Shown piece by piece: positions 7,963-15,831 of a DNA stretch of 64,000 nt. A model generated the notes under the pieces. That model was not told the origin of the DNA, ran no database searches, and saw nothing but the letters and a program-made list of their open reading frames with translations. The DNA is from an uncultured Bacteroidales bacterium (GTDB taxonomy: Bacteria > Bacteroidota > Bacteroidia > Bacteroidales > Bacteroidaceae): positions 1 to 64,000 of the forward strand of contig CADAPC010000021.1 in the NCBI GenBank assembly GCA_902789725.1. The letters are read 5' to 3'. The translations under genes and the position numbers were made by a program. Position 1 is the first letter of the stretch. Each line of letters opens with the position of its first letter.

Positions 7963-10146
7963 ATGAAGAAAATCTTACTTTCATGTGCGCTGGCAGTCAT
8001 GGGGTTGGTTGCTCAGGCACAAAAACAAATTTACATTCCGCAGGAATGGAAGTACAACACGTCTCTTTACAAAGAGTCTGACCCTAACCACACCGCCACT
8101 TATTCCAAATCGCGTTCGAAAGAGAACGACAACTTCATTGTCTATTGGAGCAAGGAGTATGGCTCCAAGGCTCCCAACGAGCTGGCAAAAACCGACTTCT
8201 ACTATGTAGATATTGACGACCTGCTCAAGCAAGCCGACTATCTCTACGACATGTATGTGAACAAGCTGAAGTTTTGCGACGAAGCCACCTCGCAGGTGAG
8301 CAAGTACAAGATGATTATTTGCCTGCTCCATCAGGAAGAGTGGCTCGCCACGGGTTCGGGCTACGACAACGTGATTGGTGCCCTGTGGGTGAACCCGAGT
8401 ACCTGTAAGCCTGTGGGCCACACCATTGGGCATGAAATTGGGCACTCCTTCCAGTATCAGAGCTTCTGCGACCACGGAGGCTACGCAGGTTTCCGCACCG
8501 CAATTGGCAACGGTTCCTCCTTCTGGGAACAAACAGCGCAATGGCAGGCTGCCATGACCTTCCCCATGCCCCGCTGGACAGAGAGTTGGGTGGTGTATGG
8601 CAATCCTTACTTCCCCCGCTTTGCCAACTATGCCATGACCCACGAATGGATGCGTTATCAGTCCTATTGGTGGCACTACTATCTGACAGAGAAGTATGGC
8701 ATAGATTTTATGGGCAAACTTTGGCAGCACGACTCAGGCAAGGGGCAAGACCCTAACGAGGTGCTGATGAGTCTGCTGAAGATTGACGTGAACGAACTCT
8801 TCAAGATGTATTTCGAATATGCCATGAAGATGGCTACCATCGACATCAACTACGACAACCTGAACACGGAGGGCCTCGTGTGGCTGCAGAGCTATCCCTA
8901 CCGCTATGACTGCATCTCGTTAGGCGGAACCAAGTACCAGGTGGCTTACAGCAGCTGTCCGCAAAGCACAGGCTTCAATGTCATCGAACTCAACGTGCCT
9001 GCAGCAGGAGCAGAGGTTTCCACCGAATTTACATCGTTGAAGCAACGTGCAAAGTTGGCAGAGGGCGATCCTGCCCAGTACTACGACGGAGATAACCGAC
9101 TCGTCAAGGTGGAGGGCACGAAGACCTACTATAACATCAACTCCAAGTATGGGCAGCAGCGTGGTTTTCGCTTGGGGTACGTGGCTCTGAAGGCCGATGG
9201 CACACGTGAGTATCTTTATGAGGATTCGCTCTATTGCGGCGAAAGCGGTACGGGCGAGAAGACCGCCAACCTTTCCTGCACAGTGCCCGAAGGCACCCAG
9301 CGGCTCTTCCTCGTTGTGGTTCCCGCTCCTCGTCAGTACATCCAGCACCTGTGGAATGAAAACATCGGTGACGATGATCAGTGGCCCTACACCGTCGAGT
9401 TCTCTGGCACCAACATAGCCGGTGCTCCCATCATTAGCGAAGACCTGCCTGTCACGGATGCCACCATCACCTTCGATGTCAACCTGCCTGTCACCACCAA
9501 TGGCTTCTACACGCCAGTGTCTGTCAATGTGCAGGGGGCTGCAGCTGCGGCTCTTGGCACCGCCTTCCAGATGCAGCCCGACGATGTGGCTGGCCACCTG
9601 ACGGCTTGGACCTCGGCAGCAGTGGCTGAAGGGAAGATGAAGTTCTATGCTGTCAACCCCACCACAGGGGCTGTAGTGAATCAAGGTTCCACAGCCAATG
9701 GCTATGGGCATTGGTTCAATGCCAGCGGGGCACGCAGCGACTATAATAGTGGCTATGTGTTCAGCGAGTACCAGGCCGGTTCGCTCTATTTCAACGTGGG
9801 GCCTTATCCCGACAAGTTGAAAGCAGGCCAGAACATCAAGATTGGGCAGGCTATTCAGTACAAGAAGGATGGCAAGACCGCTACCGTCACCTTCATCTTC
9901 AACGTAAAGGCTGTTGCTGCCACTGAAACGGGTTCGTATGCTGTTGCCAGCATTCAGCAAGACCCCCTTGTGGCGGAGTATCTTGAGCGTATGACAGGCA
10001 TCGACACGCTCCCTGCCGAGGGCGGTTCAGTTCCTGCTCCCGTTGCTTACTACACCCTCAGCGGCACACAGCTCGCCTCCCCACAGGCTGGCATCAACCT
10101 GGTGAAGTATAGTGATGGCAGTGTGAAGAAAGTGTATGTGAAATAA
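7963..10146 (+). CDS. Secreted DUF6055 zinc-metallopeptidase-like protein with DUF4859 domain
   Basis: 727 residues. A signal peptide ends at AQAQ (about residue 20). The N-terminal 300 residues contain HEIGH (residues 157-161), the zinc-binding HExxH motif. A Glu in SSFWEQTAQW, about 30 residues later, is a candidate third ligand. The arrangement fits DUF6055, a gluzincin-like family of unproven substrate. A beta-rich middle region follows, and then at about 490-650 a DUF4859 domain (GYGHWFNASGARSDYNSGYV). The end (YYTLSGT ... KKVYVK) is the shared secreted-protein tail. The same DUF4859 fold makes up the upstream gene, which suggests the two act on or bind the same surface target. Peptidase activity is inferred from the motif only. 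Confidence 0.8.
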   Translation: MKKILLSCALAVMGLVAQAQKQIYIPQEWKYNTSLYKESDPNHTATYSKSRSKENDNFIVYWSKEYGSKAPNELAKTDFYYVDIDDLLKQADYLYDMYVNKLKFCDEATSQVSKYKMIICLLHQEEWLATGSGYDNVIGALWVNPSTCKPVGHTIGHEIGHSFQYQSFCDHGGYAGFRTAIGNGSSFWEQTAQWQAAMTFPMPRWTESWVVYGNPYFPRFANYAMTHEWMRYQSYWWHYYLTEKYGIDFMGKLWQHDSGKGQDPNEVLMSLLKIDVNELFKMYFEYAMKMATIDINYDNLNTEGLVWLQSYPYRYDCISLGGTKYQVAYSSCPQSTGFNVIELNVPAAGAEVSTEFTSLKQRAKLAEGDPAQYYDGDNRLVKVEGTKTYYNINSKYGQQRGFRLGYVALKADGTREYLYEDSLYCGESGTGEKTANLSCTVPEGTQRLFLVVVPAPRQYIQHLWNENIGDDDQWPYTVEFSGTNIAGAPIISEDLPVTDATITFDVNLPVTTNGFYTPVSVNVQGAAAAALGTAFQMQPDDVAGHLTAWTSAAVAEGKMKFYAVNPTTGAVVNQGSTANGYGHWFNASGARSDYNSGYVFSEYQAGSLYFNVGPYPDKLKAGQNIKIGQAIQYKKDGKTATVTFIFNVKAVAATETGSYAVASIQQDPLVAEYLERMTGIDTLPAEGGSVPAPVAYYTLSGTQLASPQAGINLVKYSDGSVKKVYVK

Positions 10147-10501
10147 TGAGACATAAAAAAGCACCGATGCGCTCGCTTGCGGTCCATCGGTGCCCCATGT
10201 AAAAAAATGAAAAAAAACGAGTCGATAGAACCTTGGTTGTCTCTCGATAAGAGAGTGAATATTCATAAATACGTATGGCAGGTTCTGTTTTCGACTTTGC
10301 AAAGGTAGTGATTATTTTAGAATGGTGTTTGCACTTTTGAAACATTTATGTGTTAAAATCACAAAAGGATGTGTCAAATCTGCAAAATCGTGCTTCAAAT
10401 CTGCAACAATCGCCTTTGAGAGACGTTTTTTGTGGGAAAAAGGACTTCTCCCCTCCGTCCAGTGTGCAACTGCCACAGGGGACGGAGGGGAGGCGTTTTT
10501 T
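10147..10501. other. Intergenic region between convergent genes, with hairpins and candidate sRNA
   Basis: Contains two strong hairpins (10161-10193 and 10448-10492) and a leftward -7 box (complement of 10300-10307). No protein gene was found. Confidence 0.6.
10155..10307 (-). ncRNA. Candidate leftward small RNA, about 140 nt, with intrinsic terminator
   Basis: The complement of 10300-10307 is TACCTTTG. A transcript starting near 10293 would end at the hairpin 10161-10193 (9-bp stem GCACCGATG/CATCGGTGC), which on this strand is followed by TTTTTT. Between them AGAACC and GGTTCT can pair around an inner TCTC/GAGA hairpin, giving a compact fold. No reading frame is convincing and the -33 box is weak. 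The same hairpin may also help end the DUF6055 transcript from the other side. Confidence 0.4.
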
Positions 10502-10503
10502 TT
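10448..10503. terminator. Strong hairpin with T-run, between convergent transcripts
   Basis: A 13-bp stem (10448-10460 with 10480-10492) is followed by GCGTTTTTTTT on the plus strand. On the minus strand the stem is followed by AAGTCCTTTTT, so it could stop transcripts from either side. The TAA of the leftward lipoprotein lies inside the T-run. Confidence 0.7.
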
Positions 10504-11056
10504 ATATGCCGCCTTCCACCTTGGTGATTTTCAATTCGCCATTCACGCGCTCCACGGTGTAGTAGATGGAATTGACGCTTTTCTTTTCGGGCGTGCCCCA
10601 ATAGGCAGTGGTGAACTTCTTCTCGTAGCGTCCGTCGCCCGTTGCGGTGGCAGGTGAAATGTCGTACAAGTCCGTTTCACCTACAGGGTCGGAGCATAAC
10701 AAATCCCATCCGGCATACTTCTCGTCAATCGCAACGTCCTCGAAGCCCTCGTACACACCTTCTTCCAACTGTTTCAGCACCTCCTCGCCAAGGTACTTGC
10801 GGAAATCATCACCGTCCCAGCCATCCATGGCGTAGAACTCGTCGATGAAGGCAATGGCCTCTTCGTCTGTCACTTTTTCGTCGGACAGGGCATTCCCCAC
10901 TTCCACTTTGACCTCCACCTTGCTGATGCTGTCTGTGTCGAACTGGAGGCTGTCCGTCCCCTTGCTGGTTTCCACTGTCACCTTGCCGCGGCATGAGGTG
11001 AACATGCATGCGATGACGAATGCGCCAGCCAGCATGCTAAGAATTGTTTGTTTCAT
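10502..11056 (-). CDS. Lipoprotein of unknown function
   Basis: 184 residues from the ATG at 11056. The longer upstream open frame is rejected because the start MKQTILSMLAGAFVIACMFTSC gives a proper lipoprotein signal with the Cys at about residue 22. The mature part is acidic, contains VTDEEAIAFIDEFYAMDGW and EKYAGWDLLCSDP, and ends with a YYTVERVNGELKITKVEGG strand. This is an NTF2-like length and layout, but the family is not recognised. It has its own promoter 71 bases upstream and convergent terminators downstream. Confidence 0.75.
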   Translation of the reverse strand: MKQTILSMLAGAFVIACMFTSCRGKVTVETSKGTDSLQFDTDSISKVEVKVEVGNALSDEKVTDEEAIAFIDEFYAMDGWDGDDFRKYLGEEVLKQLEEGVYEGFEDVAIDEKYAGWDLLCSDPVGETDLYDISPATATGDGRYEKKFTTAYWGTPEKKSVNSIYYTVERVNGELKITKVEGGI

Positions 11057-11126
11057 GTTTTGTAGAGTTATAAGTATCTGAAGCTTTCGGGAATGTTCTC
11101 TATGTCCTTTCCCAATAATTCGGCTA

Positions 11127-11157
11127 CAAAAGTAGGGAAAAAAGCTTGAACGTCCAA
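11127..11157 (-). promoter_or_regulatory. Promoter of the leftward lipoprotein
   Basis: On the minus strand: TTGG, 19 bases, TACTTTTG. The spacing fits the Bacteroidetes consensus. Confidence 0.6.
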
Positions 11158-11394
11158 GAAACTTTCTGAAAAAAATGGGCAGAGGTTGATTTTCTGTCAT
11201 TTGTGCCATGTCTGAAGACTGGTTTGAATGTACGAGGCATGATAGATGTGGGGGGGAAGTTATGGGATAGGTGGCAGCAAGTGCTTTTGCTCCTTCAATT
11301 TGCAAAAATGGAGGGGTGAGAAAGCAATTGGGAAGGGTAGGCGATGAGGGAAAAGTTTTTTTTCAACTTTTTCGAAAAAAAACTTGTAAAAAGA

Positions 11395-11425
11395 GTTGTC
11401 ATGTTATAATAATTTCTTACCTTTG
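11395..11425 (+). promoter_or_regulatory. Promoter of nrdD
   Basis: GTTG (11395-11398), 19 bases, TACCTTTG (11418-11425). It predicts a start near 11432 and a leader of roughly 295 bases. Confidence 0.7.
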
Positions 11426-11477
11426 CATGTAAAAAAAAGTTCTCCCTTTCGGAAAACTTTTTGGAAGAGAAGAATTG

Positions 11478-11504
11478 AAAAGTTTTCCATTTTGGAAAAC
11501 TTTT
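11478..11504 (+). promoter_or_regulatory. Hairpin in the nrdD leader
   Basis: Perfect 11-bp stem (11478-11488 with 11494-11504) with a 5-base loop. The arm GGAAAACTTTT occurs once more just upstream (11452-11462), so two alternative pairings are possible. Its role is unknown. Confidence 0.5.
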
Positions 11505-11727
11505 TCAAGTGAAGTGGAACTTTAAGTATTTGAAAAACAATGATAAATAATGCGTGACTCAGATAATTTGTGGAAGAGAAAAAGGAAAAAAGTTGTCCGA
11601 AAATGTTCTTGGCGGGAAAGATTAAGTGCTTGCATTTGAGAAGAATGATCTGCGTTTTTGGGCAATGTGGAGACATTTCAGATTTACACATAATATAATA
11701 GTAAGATATACAAAATACAAAGTTAAG

Positions 11728-13827
11728 ATGGAAATCAAAAACTTTACAATCACCAAGCGAGATGGTTCGAAAGATCGCTTCTCGTTGGACAAAATCATGA
11801 ACGCTATTGTGAAGGCGTTTGAAAGTGTGGACGAACCTACAGATTTGGGCACCATCTCTAAAATTCTGAGCAGACTGAACATCAAGGATGATATTAAAGT
11901 GGAGGACATTCAGAATCAGGTGGAAGAGGCGTTGATGGTGGAGGGGCACTTCAAGGTGGCCAAGTCATTCATGCTGTATCGCCAGGCTCATTCGGAAGAC
12001 CGTGAGACACTGGCCAAGTTGCAGTTCCTGTCCGATTATTGTGAGAGTGTGAATGCTGCGACAGGTTCAAAGTACGATGCCAATGCCAACGTGGAGCACA
12101 AGAACATTGCCACGCTGATTGGTGAGTTGCCCAAGTCGAACTTTATCCGTCTGAACCGCCGCTTGCTGACAGACCGCATCAAGAAGATGTATGGCAAGCA
12201 GCTGGCCGACGAATACATTGACAAGCTGACCCACCACTTCATCTACAAGAACGATGAGACGTCGCTGGCCAACTACTGTGCCTCCATCACCATGTACCCC
12301 TGGCTCATTGGCGGCACCCTCTCCATTGGCGGCAACTCCACTGCCCCCACCAACTTGAAGTCCTTTGCTGGCGGATTCATCAACATGGTCTTCATGGTCA
12401 GCTCCATGCTCTCAGGCGCATGTGCCACACCTGAGTTCCTCATGTACATGAACTACTTCATCGGCAAGGAGTATGGGCAGGATTACTATCTGCATGCTGA
12501 CGACCAGGCAGACTTGAGCCTGAAAAAGCGCACCATCGACAAGGTCATCACCGACTACTTCGAGCAGATTGTCTATTCGCTCAATCAGCCTACGGGCGCA
12601 CGCAACTACCAGGCCGTGTTCTGGAATGTGGCTTACTATGACCGCTATTACTTCGAGAGCATCTTCGGCGAGTTCTACTTCCCCGACGGGTCGAAGCCAC
12701 ACTGGGAGAGCCTCTCTTGGTTGCAGAAGCGATTCATGAAGTGGTTCAACCGCGAGCGCACAAAGACGCTGCTCACCTTCCCCGTGGAGACGATGGCTCT
12801 CCTTACTGACGAGAAAGGCGAGCCGAAGGACGAAGAGTGGGGCGACTTCACTGCCGAAATGTATGCCGAGGGCCACTCCTTCTTCACCTACATGAGCGAC
12901 AATGCCGACTCGCTGAGTTCCTGCTGCCGTCTGCGCAACGAGATTACCGACAACGGATTCTCTTACACGCTGGGTGCGGGCGGTGTATCGACAGGCTCCA
13001 AGTCGGTGCTCACCATCAACTTGAACCGCTGTGTGCAGTATGCCGTAAATCACAAGCTGGATTATCTCGACTACCTGAGCGACATCATCGACCTCTGCCA
13101 CAAGGTGCAGCTGGCATACAACGAGAACCTGAAGGACCTGCAGGCGCATGGCATGCTGCCGCTGTTCGATGCGGGTTACATCAACATTGGCCGTCAGTAC
13201 CTGACCATCGGCATCAACGGCCTGGTGGAGGCTGCCGAGTTCATGGGACTCAAGATTTCGCCTAACGACGACTACAAGAATTTTGTGCAGGGCATTCTGG
13301 GGCTTATTGAGAAGTACAACAAGCAGTACCGCACCAAGGACGTGATGTTCAACTGCGAGATGATTCCTGCTGAGAACGTGGGTGTGAAGCATGCGAAGTG
13401 GGATCGTGAGGACGGCTACTTCGTGCCACGCGACTGCTACAATTCCTACTTCTATGTGGTGGAGGACGAGAGCCTGAGCATCATCGACAAGTTCAAGCTG
13501 CATGGTGCCCCCTACATCGAGCACCTGACGGGTGGTTCGGCCCTGCACATGAACTTGGAGGAGCACCTGAGCAAGCAGCAGTATGCCCAGCTCCTCAAGG
13601 TGGCAGCCAAGGAGGGGTGCAACTACTTCACGTTCAACATCCCCAACACCGTGTGCAACGACTGTGGTTACATCGACAAGCGCTACTTGCATGAATGTCC
13701 TAAGTGCGGTTCGAAGAACATCGACTACATGACCCGTATTATTGGTTACCTGAAGCGCATATCGAACTTCTCTCAGCCGCGTCAGGAAGAGGCTGCACGC
13801 CGCTACTATGCCCATGCCAGCGCGTGA
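11728..13827 (+). CDS. nrdD: Anaerobic ribonucleoside-triphosphate reductase, catalytic subunit
   Basis: 699 residues from the ATG at 11728, which begins the ATP-cone (MEIKNFTITKRDGSKDRF, about residues 1-95). The upstream in-frame ATG at 11626 would add 34 unrelated residues and is rejected. The large glycyl-radical barrel follows. The C-terminus has a zinc-type set of four cysteines (Cys643, Cys646, Cys657, Cys660) and the radical site RIIGYL with Gly673. It reduces ribonucleoside triphosphates to deoxy forms without oxygen, after activation by NrdG encoded just downstream. The long structured leader suggests regulated expression, but no NrdR box or riboswitch was recognised. Confidence 0.96.
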   Translation: MEIKNFTITKRDGSKDRFSLDKIMNAIVKAFESVDEPTDLGTISKILSRLNIKDDIKVEDIQNQVEEALMVEGHFKVAKSFMLYRQAHSEDRETLAKLQFLSDYCESVNAATGSKYDANANVEHKNIATLIGELPKSNFIRLNRRLLTDRIKKMYGKQLADEYIDKLTHHFIYKNDETSLANYCASITMYPWLIGGTLSIGGNSTAPTNLKSFAGGFINMVFMVSSMLSGACATPEFLMYMNYFIGKEYGQDYYLHADDQADLSLKKRTIDKVITDYFEQIVYSLNQPTGARNYQAVFWNVAYYDRYYFESIFGEFYFPDGSKPHWESLSWLQKRFMKWFNRERTKTLLTFPVETMALLTDEKGEPKDEEWGDFTAEMYAEGHSFFTYMSDNADSLSSCCRLRNEITDNGFSYTLGAGGVSTGSKSVLTINLNRCVQYAVNHKLDYLDYLSDIIDLCHKVQLAYNENLKDLQAHGMLPLFDAGYINIGRQYLTIGINGLVEAAEFMGLKISPNDDYKNFVQGILGLIEKYNKQYRTKDVMFNCEMIPAENVGVKHAKWDREDGYFVPRDCYNSYFYVVEDESLSIIDKFKLHGAPYIEHLTGGSALHMNLEEHLSKQQYAQLLKVAAKEGCNYFTFNIPNTVCNDCGYIDKRYLHECPKCGSKNIDYMTRIIGYLKRISNFSQPRQEEAARRYYAHASA

Positions 13828-13855
13828 GAAAAGATTGAAAGAATATAAAAGAATG

Positions 13856-13900
13856 AAAGTTTGGCCATGCGGCGTGTGTAGCAATGCATAGCCAAACTTT
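13856..13900 (+). promoter_or_regulatory. Large hairpin between nrdD and nrdG
   Basis: A 15-bp stem with one mismatch (13856-13870 with 13886-13900), loop 15 bases. There is no T-run after it (AATCTGTTAATC). It could be an attenuator, an RNA processing site or an end stabiliser that lowers NrdG output relative to NrdD. Confidence 0.6.
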
Positions 13901-13930
13901 AATCTGTTAATCTTTTAATTTTATTTCGTT

Positions 13931-14398
13931 TTGCTAAAATACGTCAATACCGGCATCGTCTTTCAGGAGATACCTGACGAAGTGACGCTTGCCATCAACA
14001 TATCGGGTTGCCCCTGCCATTGTCCGGGTTGCCATTCACCCTACCTGTGGGAGGATGTGGGCATCCCCCTCACCACCGACACCATCGACGAGTTTGTGGA
14101 GAAGAATGGTAGAAACATCACTTGCATTGCCTTCATGGGGGGTGATGCCGAACCGCGCCGCATCAACCGCTTGGCGCAGTACATCCACGAGGAGTACCCC
14201 CACCTGAAGGTGGCTTGGTACAGTGGGCGGATGCGCCTGTCGCCGGAGGTGAATAAGAATGATTTCGACTACATCAAGTTGGGCCCCTACATAGCCCATC
14301 TCGGTCCGCTGAACAAGCCGACCACCAACCAGCGGCTGTACCGTAACACCTACAACGATGCGTGGGAGGACATCACGAGCCGCTTTTGGAAGAAATGA
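13931..14398 (+). CDS. nrdG: Anaerobic ribonucleotide reductase activating protein (radical SAM)
   Basis: 155 residues. The start is TTG at 13931: an in-frame stop lies just upstream (TAA near 13917) and there is no ATG before the conserved LKYVNTGIVFQEIPDE. The radical-SAM motif is Cys27-x3-Cys31-x2-Cys34 in GCPCHCPGCHSPYLW. It generates the glycyl radical on NrdD using S-adenosylmethionine and a 4Fe-4S cluster. Separated from nrdD by 103 bases with a hairpin, and probably cotranscribed. Its stop lies 3 bases from the stop of the convergent lipoprotein gene, with no terminator between. Confidence 0.93.
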   Translation: MLKYVNTGIVFQEIPDEVTLAINISGCPCHCPGCHSPYLWEDVGIPLTTDTIDEFVEKNGRNITCIAFMGGDAEPRRINRLAQYIHEEYPHLKVAWYSGRMRLSPEVNKNDFDYIKLGPYIAHLGPLNKPTTNQRLYRNTYNDAWEDITSRFWKK

Positions 14399-14401
14399 GG
14401 T

Positions 14402-15253
14402 TCAATGCACGTCGATACCGTCGAACATGAGTTCTGCAATGACGGTGTCGGCGTATTTTGTGCCAGGATAGACATCGAGGATTTCAAATCGCAGGTGCCA
14501 GGAGGGTTTTGTCTCGTCGTGGTAACCGAAGGGACCAAATTCCTCTAAGTCGAAATACTGCATGGCTCGTTTGTCCTCCAGTGCGAGAATGCAGATGGGT
14601 TTGCCTAAGTAATATACCTTCAGGAATTTGGGACGCGAGTTTTCCGTCCAAGCTGACTGTGTTTTTACATGTCCTGTGATCACTTCCACACCTGTCACTC
14701 GTGGACATTTTCCCTCAAATTCATAGTCGAGCCATTCGCCGATGCCCTGGCCCTCTGCTCCTTCTGCCCACACACTCTCATGGTTGAAGTTATGGGCATT
14801 CTCTGGCTTGTAGGTGTTTTTGCCCTGAGCCTTCAGGTAACTGGAAGCTGTCACCTTCTTCACCTCCCCGCCGCAGTACCAGCTGCATTTGTCGGAGTAG
14901 AGTTCTTCAAGCACGGGGTTCTCGCCCAATTCTTCATAGCGTGCCCACACGTTTTCGGGCAGGTCGGCATCTTCGTTTTCTGCCTGCTCATTCAGCTCAT
15001 TCCATTCCTTCAGTTCTTTGTCCGAAGGCATCAGCCACACGTGGTTGGGCTTCACCACGGGGAGGTTCTCCGCATTGATGTCGGCGAGTGTTTGGGCTTT
15101 TGCTGGTGCCGCCACTGGCTCGTTCTGCTCCTCAGCAAAGGCTTCTGGCTCATCGGTTGAGGTAGCGTTTTTGGGGGATTCGTTGCAGGCTGCCAACATC
15201 AGAGCGGCTCCTGCCATACTCATGAGTGTCTTAAAAATTCTTTCCATATTCAT
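14402..15253 (-). CDS. Lipoprotein with F5/8C-like (NADase-type) glycan-binding domain
   Basis: 283 residues. The lipobox is LMLAACNES with the Cys near residue 23. An alternative ATG two codons later (15247) is equally possible. A Glu/Pro/Ala-rich linker is followed from about residue 120 by a domain beginning KKVTASSYLKAQGKNTY, with WLDYEFEGKCPRVTGVEVI and a SWHLRFEILDVYPGTKYADTVIAEL end. That order is typical of the discoidin-like 'NADase-type glycan-binding' domain. It is therefore probably a surface-anchored glycan binder. It is the last gene of the leftward group that starts with DUF4421, 53 bases after the nitroreductase. Confidence 0.75.
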   Translation of the reverse strand: MNMERIFKTLMSMAGAALMLAACNESPKNATSTDEPEAFAEEQNEPVAAPAKAQTLADINAENLPVVKPNHVWLMPSDKELKEWNELNEQAENEDADLPENVWARYEELGENPVLEELYSDKCSWYCGGEVKKVTASSYLKAQGKNTYKPENAHNFNHESVWAEGAEGQGIGEWLDYEFEGKCPRVTGVEVITGHVKTQSAWTENSRPKFLKVYYLGKPICILALEDKRAMQYFDLEEFGPFGYHDETKPSWHLRFEILDVYPGTKYADTVIAELMFDGIDVH

Positions 15254-15306
15254 GTTTATTTCTTTTGTCCGCCGAAGGCGTATAAGTTTTTAACCTTAGA
15301 AAATTA

Positions 15307-15819
15307 TTATATTTCTGTCACGATTTCTTCCAAGGGTTTGCGAGTGGTGGGGCGAGGTTGCGCATCGGCAGCAAGATGTCCCAGCGGAATGAGCACGGCA
15401 GCCTCTTCGTTGTCGGGCAGTTGCAAGAGCTGGTGGCAGAGTTGTGCGTCGAAGTTGCATACCCAGCAAGTGCCAAGTCCCTGCTCGGCTGCAGCAAGGC
15501 AGATGTGTTCGGTGGCAATGGCTATGTCGATGTCGCCGTGATCCTTCTGGTCGGTGGGGCGGTGCCAGGACTGGTCGTGGCAGATGCAGCCTACAAGGAC
15601 CAGGGGAGCTGTGGCGAACCAGCTGCGAGGATAGGTCTGGCGCACTTTCTGCAAAGCCTCTTCTGTGCGGGCAAGGTAGAAGTGCCAGGGCTGGAAATTG
15701 ACAGCAGAGGGAGCGATGCGGGCACACTCGAGGATGTAGTTGAGCTGCTCGTCACTCACAGGCTCTGTGCTGTACGAACGCACAGAGTAGCGTTTTTGTG
15801 CTAATTCTTTGAATGTCAT
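15307..15819 (-). CDS. Nitroreductase-family flavoprotein
   Basis: 170 residues. The N-terminus KRYSVRSYSTEPVSDEQLNYIL contains the RxSxR FMN-phosphate contact of the nitroreductase family. LECARIAPSAVNFQPWHFYL and ATEHICLAAAEQGLGTCWVCNF are the other two family blocks. The small size fits the short anaerobe-type members. Expected to be a cytoplasmic FMN-dependent NAD(P)H oxidoreductase; the natural substrate is not predictable. It begins 12 bases after the DUF4421 gene, so the two are probably cotranscribed. Confidence 0.9.
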   Translation of the reverse strand: MTFKELAQKRYSVRSYSTEPVSDEQLNYILECARIAPSAVNFQPWHFYLARTEEALQKVRQTYPRSWFATAPLVLVGCICHDQSWHRPTDQKDHGDIDIAIATEHICLAAAEQGLGTCWVCNFDAQLCHQLLQLPDNEEAAVLIPLGHLAADAQPRPTTRKPLEEIVTEI

Positions 15820-15831
15820 GATGAAAGTTTT

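Larger units (their letters stand above)
11057..11727. other. 671-base region with divergent promoters and long nrdD leader
   Basis: Holds the lipoprotein promoter (11127-11157, leftward), the nrdD promoter (11395-11425, rightward) and about 295 bases of untranslated leader before nrdD. The reading frame upstream of nrdD's ATG lies inside this leader and is not taken as coding. Confidence 0.6.

Noticed and set aside
12412..13884. 490-codon leftward frame opposite nrdD
   Set aside because: Antisense shadow of nrdD, composition driven by codon bias, no promoter or family match.
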